Origin: Erysipelotrichaceae bacterium
Lineage (GTDB): Bacteria > Bacillota_I > Bacilli_A > Erysipelotrichales > Erysipelotrichaceae
Direction of reading: 5' to 3'
NCBI GenBank assembly: GCA_017431405.1
Contig: JAFRLB010000088.1
Coordinates: forward strand, 1-54,288
Length of the DNA stretch: 54,288 nt
Below are positions 50,908 through 54,288 of the stretch, in pieces. A model generated the notes under the pieces. That model saw nothing but the letters and a program-made list of their open reading frames with translations, searched no databases and was not told the origin of the DNA. Position 1 is the first letter of the stretch. Every line of letters starts with the position of its first letter. The position numbers and the translations under genes are program-made.

Positions 50908-52146
50908 TTATTTTTCGAAGATGCCATCGATGATTACGCTGAATGATGGAGCACTTCTGAATTCTGATTCATGGAAGTAGCCATCGAAGATAGCGTTCTT
51001 GTCTTCTGCATCATCTGTATCAAAGTCGCCAGTTAAGTCGATCTTTAATTCTGATAAATGTTCACCGTTTAATGTCCAGTTGTTTGTATCGAATACATGT
51101 AATTCACCAGACTTGATAGCTGCGATAGCCTTGTCAACAGCTTCCTGTGTGCCAGGAGCACAGTTAGGACCTAAAGCAGTGATTGCAACAGCACCTGTCT
51201 TATAGCCTTCAGCCCAGTCAGTAGCAACAGGTTCGCCCTTGATTACCTGACCGAATGCATATGTGTAGTAAACACCCCAGTTATTTGTTGCAGAAGTTAA
51301 AGCAGCATTTGGAGCAGCTTCTAACATGTCAATGTTATAACCAACTGAGTAAGCAACTGTACCGTTAGCTAATGCTGCTTCAACTGCAGCAGGAGCACCT
51401 GTAGAGTCTGCATGCTGGCCAATGATGACACAGTGGTCTGCCATTAATGTGTTAGCTGTTTCGCCTTCAGCAACTAAGTTAAACCAAGAGTTAGTATAGA
51501 TAACTTCCATGGTAACATTTTCGAATACTGACTTAACGCCTAAGAAGAATGCTGTGAAACCAGAAACTACTTCTGCGTATGGATAAGCACCAACATATCC
51601 GATTAATACCTTGCCGTCCTTGTAGCTTTCTGCAGGGATCTGACCGTTAGCTTCTAATTCAGCTAACTTCATACCAGCAACGATACCTGAAACATAACGT
51701 GATTCATAAACGTTTGTGAATGCGTTTGCGAAGTTTGTTAAGCCGCTTAATGCTGCTGTATCACCTGTAGCTGCAACGAACTGAACTTCTGGATATTCGC
51801 TGGCTGCCTGCTGCATGAACTGCTGATGACCGTAGCTGTTAGAGAAGATTGCTGTACAACCCTGTTCAACCAAGTCAACTGCTGCATCATAACAAGCCTG
51901 TGTTTCACCGATTGTGTACTTCCAGATGATCTGGCTGTCATCTAAGCCATTAGCCTTCTGAGCTTCCTGAATGCCTACCATATGAGCATATGTATAACCT
52001 TCGTTTTCGTCACCAACTAAGATGATACCGATTTTGGTCTGCTTTTCAGGCTCGCCACCCTCACTTGGCTTCTGTTCAGAAGAACATCCGGTTAAACAAC
52101 CGAGAACTAAAAATAAAGCCATTACCAGAGAAAGAATTTTTTTCAT
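50908..52146 (-). CDS. BMP-family substrate-binding lipoprotein
   Basis: Starting at MKKILSLVMALFLVLGC (GGGAGG upstream; an ATG five codons earlier is less suitable), the 412-residue protein has a lipobox CLTGC and a Bmp/PnrA domain: IGIILVGDENEGYTYAHMVGIQEAQ, FSNSYGHQQFMQQAA, VGYVGAYPYAEVVSGF, VIIGQHADSTG and ATNNWGVYYTYAFGQV. PnrA-type proteins capture purine nucleosides outside the membrane for the ABC importer encoded next. The 89-bp gap to nupO (50819-50907) has no clear terminator. Confidence 0.92.
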   Translation of the reverse strand: MKKILSLVMALFLVLGCLTGCSSEQKPSEGGEPEKQTKIGIILVGDENEGYTYAHMVGIQEAQKANGLDDSQIIWKYTIGETQACYDAAVDLVEQGCTAIFSNSYGHQQFMQQAASEYPEVQFVAATGDTAALSGLTNFANAFTNVYESRYVSGIVAGMKLAELEANGQIPAESYKDGKVLIGYVGAYPYAEVVSGFTAFFLGVKSVFENVTMEVIYTNSWFNLVAEGETANTLMADHCVIIGQHADSTGAPAAVEAALANGTVAYSVGYNIDMLEAAPNAALTSATNNWGVYYTYAFGQVIKGEPVATDWAEGYKTGAVAITALGPNCAPGTQEAVDKAIAAIKSGELHVFDTNNWTLNGEHLSELKIDLTGDFDTDDAEDKNAIFDGYFHESEFRSAPSFSVIIDGIFEK

Positions 52147-52176
52147 TTTTTTACCTCCCATTTCTCTCGCTTCTTA

Positions 52177-52202
52177 TAATTAAAGGTCAAGCACCTTAAT
52201 TA
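52177..52202. promoter_or_regulatory. Imperfect inverted repeat upstream of the BMP gene
   Basis: TAATTAAAGGT-CAAGC-ACCTTAATTA (11- and 10-nt arms, one extra A) lies 30-55 nt before the start codon, over the probable promoter. A candidate operator or leader hairpin for the nucleoside import operon. Confidence 0.45.
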
Positions 52203-52258
52203 CCTAAAATAAAGAATTGAATTCGGTCGTAGCCCATCCTACTCACAGAATTCAATTC
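52203..52258 (-). terminator. Terminator of xpt, its 5' arm within the coding end
   Basis: Perfect 11-bp arms (GAATTGAATTC in xpt's last codons and GAATTCAATTC downstream) enclose a small GTAG/CTAC hairpin and are followed on the minus strand by TTTATTTTAGG. It separates xpt from the BMP operon. Confidence 0.7.
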
Positions 52259-52817
52259 CGTTTTTAACACTCATAGATTTTACGCGTGCCAAAGACTCTA
52301 CACGTACGCCCTGGCTTCTGATTAATTCGCCACCTGGCTGGTAGGCCTTCTCAATTACGATAGCGCAGCCTACCAATTCGCCTCCTGCCTGAGAAACAAT
52401 TGACATTAAAGCCTTTAATGCCTCTCCATTTGCCAGGAAGTCATCAACGATGAGAACCTTGTCATTCTTGCCAATGTACTTCTTAGAGACAGAGATGACG
52501 AAGTCAGTGCCTCTGGTGTATGAGTGTAATGATGCATGATAGGCATCGTCACTCATGTTCTTGGCATGCCCTTTTTTGGCAAAAACTACCGGACAGTCAT
52601 TAAAAAATTGTGAAGTAACGCAGCCGATAGCAATGCCAGATGCTTCCACTGTCAGTATTTTTGTAACTTCACAATCACTAAATCTGTTTTTGAATTCCTG
52701 TCCAACCTCCTTCATGAAAGCGATATCGATCTGATGATTAAGAAAACTGTCAACTTTGAGAATATCATCCCCTAAGACACGACCTTCAGAAATAATACGC
52801 TTTTCCAAGAAGTTCAT
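52239..52817 (-). CDS. xpt: Xanthine phosphoribosyltransferase
   Basis: The 192-residue protein converts xanthine and PRPP to XMP. It matches Xpt throughout: LEKRIISEGRVLGDDILKVDSFLNHQID at the N-terminus, TVEASGIAIG, FAKKGHAKNM, and the PRPP loop VLIVDDFLANGEA (121-133). Length is normal. TTGGAGG lies before ATG. Neighbouring nucleoside import genes fit a purine salvage role. There is no purine riboswitch in the leader. Confidence 0.94.
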   Translation of the reverse strand: MNFLEKRIISEGRVLGDDILKVDSFLNHQIDIAFMKEVGQEFKNRFSDCEVTKILTVEASGIAIGCVTSQFFNDCPVVFAKKGHAKNMSDDAYHASLHSYTRGTDFVISVSKKYIGKNDKVLIVDDFLANGEALKALMSIVSQAGGELVGCAIVIEKAYQPGGELIRSQGVRVESLARVKSMSVKNGIEFCE

Positions 52818-52847
52818 GGGCAGCTACCTCCAAAAAAATATGCTTTA

Positions 52848-52876
52848 AATATACCCCAATCAAACCATTATTTCAA
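52848..52876 (-). promoter_or_regulatory. xpt promoter
   Basis: Minus strand TTGAAA (plus 52871-52876), 17-bp spacer, TATATT (52848-52853), about 30 nt before the start codon. Confidence 0.75.
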
Positions 52877-52898
52877 TATCAAAAATTGCAATTTCTCA

Positions 52899-52927
52899 TT
52901 GAAAGCGCTTTACGTAAGATGGATAAT
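52899..52927 (+). promoter_or_regulatory. HIT gene promoter with a cre-like palindrome on its -35
   Basis: TTGAAA (52899-52904), 17-bp spacer and GATAAT (52922-52927) form a good promoter. The -35 is part of TTGAAAGCGCTTTAC (52899-52913), which matches 13 of 15 positions of the Gram-positive catabolite-repression site (cre). CcpA binding here is plausible but inferred. Confidence 0.65.
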
Positions 52928-52956
52928 ATTTAGTATAAATAAGGAGATTAATTCAT

Positions 52957-53352
52957 ATGTGTATATTCTGCGACATTATCGATGGAAAGATCCCATCTAA
53001 GAAAATTTATGAAGATGAAAAGTGCATTGCAATTTTAGACATCGCCCAGTTAACAAAAGGCCATTGTCTGGTAATTCCAAAGCAGCATTTTGACAATATC
53101 GTCGATGTTGACGAGGAAACCTTAGCCCATATCATCAAGGTCACAAAGAGACTTGCCACCAGCAACATGAAGAAACTGAATGCTCCAGGCTGTCACATTC
53201 TCAATAACTGTAACCCTGTTGCCCAGCAGTCAGTCATGCATGTTCATTTCCACATCATTCCAAGATACAGTGAAAATGACGGTGTCTCAATGGACTTCGA
53301 TCCTCAGCATGAAGAATACGATCTTGACGAGATCCAGAAGATATTAGCCTAA
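52957..53352 (+). CDS. HIT family nucleotide hydrolase
   Basis: The 131-residue protein is a histidine-triad enzyme with HVHFH at 95-99 followed by IIPRY, and CIFCDIIDGKIPSKKIYED at the start. It likely hydrolyses nucleoside phosphoramidates or adenylated compounds in the cytoplasm. AAGGAG lies about 10 nt before ATG. Full length. Single gene with its own terminator. Confidence 0.93.
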   Translation: MCIFCDIIDGKIPSKKIYEDEKCIAILDIAQLTKGHCLVIPKQHFDNIVDVDEETLAHIIKVTKRLATSNMKKLNAPGCHILNNCNPVAQQSVMHVHFHIIPRYSENDGVSMDFDPQHEEYDLDEIQKILA

Positions 53353-53356
53353 AAGG

Positions 53357-53381
53357 AAAAAGACCTTGCAAGGTCTTTTTT
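53357..53381. terminator. Bidirectional terminator after the HIT gene
   Basis: AAAAAGACC-TTGCAA-GGTCTTTTT, 5 nt after the stop, reads as a terminator in both directions between converging genes. Confidence 0.88.
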
Positions 53382-54246
53382 ACTGCTGTGGTGTTTCTTC
53401 GGCAGGCTGCTCAGGTACCGGTTCAGGGTTTTCCTCAGGAACCGGTTCAACACTGGTAATGTTGATGTTGCTTCTGTGGGCAACGATGTTAACTTCCTTT
53501 TCAGCCTCTTCCGGTTCATTATTGTAGTAATTAACTACCGTTTCAACTTCTTCTACCTTTTCCTTTACTCTTTCACCATTGATGTTAAGAATGCCATAAG
53601 TAGTAGATACAGCTGACTTATAGGCTGTAAGTGAATCAGTTACGTTAAGATTTACCGTACCGCTGATTTCGGTAACATTCAGCTTATTGAAAGTTACTTC
53701 ATCAACTGTCATGTTCCCTTCATTGGTATTGAAGATGATGTTTTCTATTTCAGAATTCTTTATTTCAATGCCGCTGGTGATTGATGAAACATTCAGTCTT
53801 TCCAGGGTAACGTTACTTACATCGGTCGTTCCGCTGATCGTATCATAGGAAATGTCTGGCAAGCAGTCAGTTGGAATGTAAACGGTAATGGTGTCGATCT
53901 TACGGCTGCTCTGGAAAAACAGGTTATCCAGATTTTCAACTCTTTCCCTCATGTTCAAGCTGACTACCCCATTACCATTATTATATGTATTGATGTTATC
54001 AGTTTTCTGGAAATAATTGATTCTGATCTTGTCCCCTTCACTTTCCTTAATGATCAGCTTGTGGTTTACGCTCTTAAGATCAAGAGTGTCAACTTCTAAT
54101 GGATCTATTTCCTGATAGACTTCCATGTAGGTTGCGGAAATGCGGGCATTAGGAACATAGTAAACACTATAAAGAACCCATATACCAACTATGGCAACGG
54201 TTAGTAAAAGTATCAGAAAAATAGGCAGTTTTCCTCTAGTGTTCAT
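53380..54246 (-). CDS. Membrane-anchored DUF4097-like adhesin-type protein
   Basis: The start at 54246 (MNTRGKLPIF, 288 residues) follows GAAGGGGA; an ATG six codons earlier is less well placed. One membrane helix spans about 8-29, then a beta-repeat region (IDTITVYIPTDCLPDISYDTISGTTDVSNVTLERLNVSS) typical of DUF4097/putative auto-transporter adhesin proteins, and a Pro/Glu-rich tail (PVPEENPEPVPEQPAEET). The bulk lies outside the cell. The left end of the family domain is normal; function is unknown. Confidence 0.75.
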   Translation of the reverse strand: MNTRGKLPIFLILLLTVAIVGIWVLYSVYYVPNARISATYMEVYQEIDPLEVDTLDLKSVNHKLIIKESEGDKIRINYFQKTDNINTYNNGNGVVSLNMRERVENLDNLFFQSSRKIDTITVYIPTDCLPDISYDTISGTTDVSNVTLERLNVSSITSGIEIKNSEIENIIFNTNEGNMTVDEVTFNKLNVTEISGTVNLNVTDSLTAYKSAVSTTYGILNINGERVKEKVEEVETVVNYYNNEPEEAEKEVNIVAHRSNINITSVEPVPEENPEPVPEQPAEETPQQ

Positions 54247-54264
54247 ATTTTCCCCTTCAAGCAA

Positions 54265-54270
54265 ATTATA
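54265..54270 (-). promoter_or_regulatory. -10 element of the DUF4097-like gene
   Basis: TATAAT lies about 20 nt before the start codon on the minus strand; the -35 would be at the window edge. Confidence 0.5.
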
Positions 54271-54288
54271 GCATAATAGCCCTAAATA

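Noticed and set aside
52818-52956. Purine riboswitch ahead of xpt
   Set aside because: The gap is short, already filled by two divergent promoters, and shows no conserved purine-aptamer core.

Overview
The window looks like a low-GC Gram-positive (Firmicutes-type) chromosome, most likely near the Erysipelotrichia or a related gut lineage. The signs are AGGAGG-type ribosome sites before nearly every gene, TTGAAN/TATAAT promoters (many with an extended TGn -10), a sufCDSUB operon in the Firmicutes order, PrsA-type foldases, an LCP protein, a BmpA-type nucleoside ABC importer and lipoproteins with typical lipoboxes. UGA is used as a stop, so this is not a mycoplasma code. The genus is inferred, not shown. 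No rRNA, tRNA, CRISPR array or intact insertion sequence was seen.

Layout. (1) 259-11521: two divergent operons of sugar catabolism. The leftward one encodes an MBL-fold hydrolase, a glycerol-kinase-like FGGY kinase, a TIM-barrel sugar isomerase/epimerase, an FMN hydroxy-acid oxidase, an MFS permease and two NagA-like deacetylases. The rightward one encodes a split transketolase and a fucose-isomerase-like ketol isomerase. The substrate is not evident. (2) 11734-37326: a mosaic of accessory and metabolic genes. It holds three stand-alone AAA/DUF4143-type ATPases, three toxin-antitoxin pairs (Phd/RelE-like, AbiE-like, Phd/Doc), an esterase-nanE operon, a lysoplasmalogenase, an MFS carrier, an LCP protein, an esterase relic, an M24 peptidase, mtnK-mtnA, a three-gene operon of unknown function headed by a Big_2 lipoprotein, and a large SWIM/SNF2 helicase. 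(3) 37689-42862: the suf operon (C-D-S-U-B) with a trailing DIP1984-type gene. (4) 43053-47088: two secreted foldase-like proteins, a membrane-anchored metallophosphoesterase and a YdcF-type membrane protein. (5) 47169-54246: a nucleoside ABC importer, xanthine phosphoribosyltransferase, a HIT protein and a membrane-anchored DUF4097-like protein.

How the parts may work together. The isomerase and split transketolase would make and cleave a ketose, while the kinase, TIM-barrel enzyme, oxidase and hydrolase process the fragments. The deacetylases and the nearby NanE suggest amino-sugar input. Purine nucleosides enter through the Bmp/Nup transporter and Xpt salvages the base. MtnK and MtnA recycle methylthioribose.

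The strongest unexplained signals are repeat arrays upstream of the lone ATPases (three 20-bp units at exactly 33-bp period; two palindromic boxes at 22-bp period), the three-gene unknown operon at 27796-31384, the loss of a canonical metal-binding histidine in both NagA paralogues, and a 38-bp copy of an M24 peptidase gene joined to a decayed esterase.
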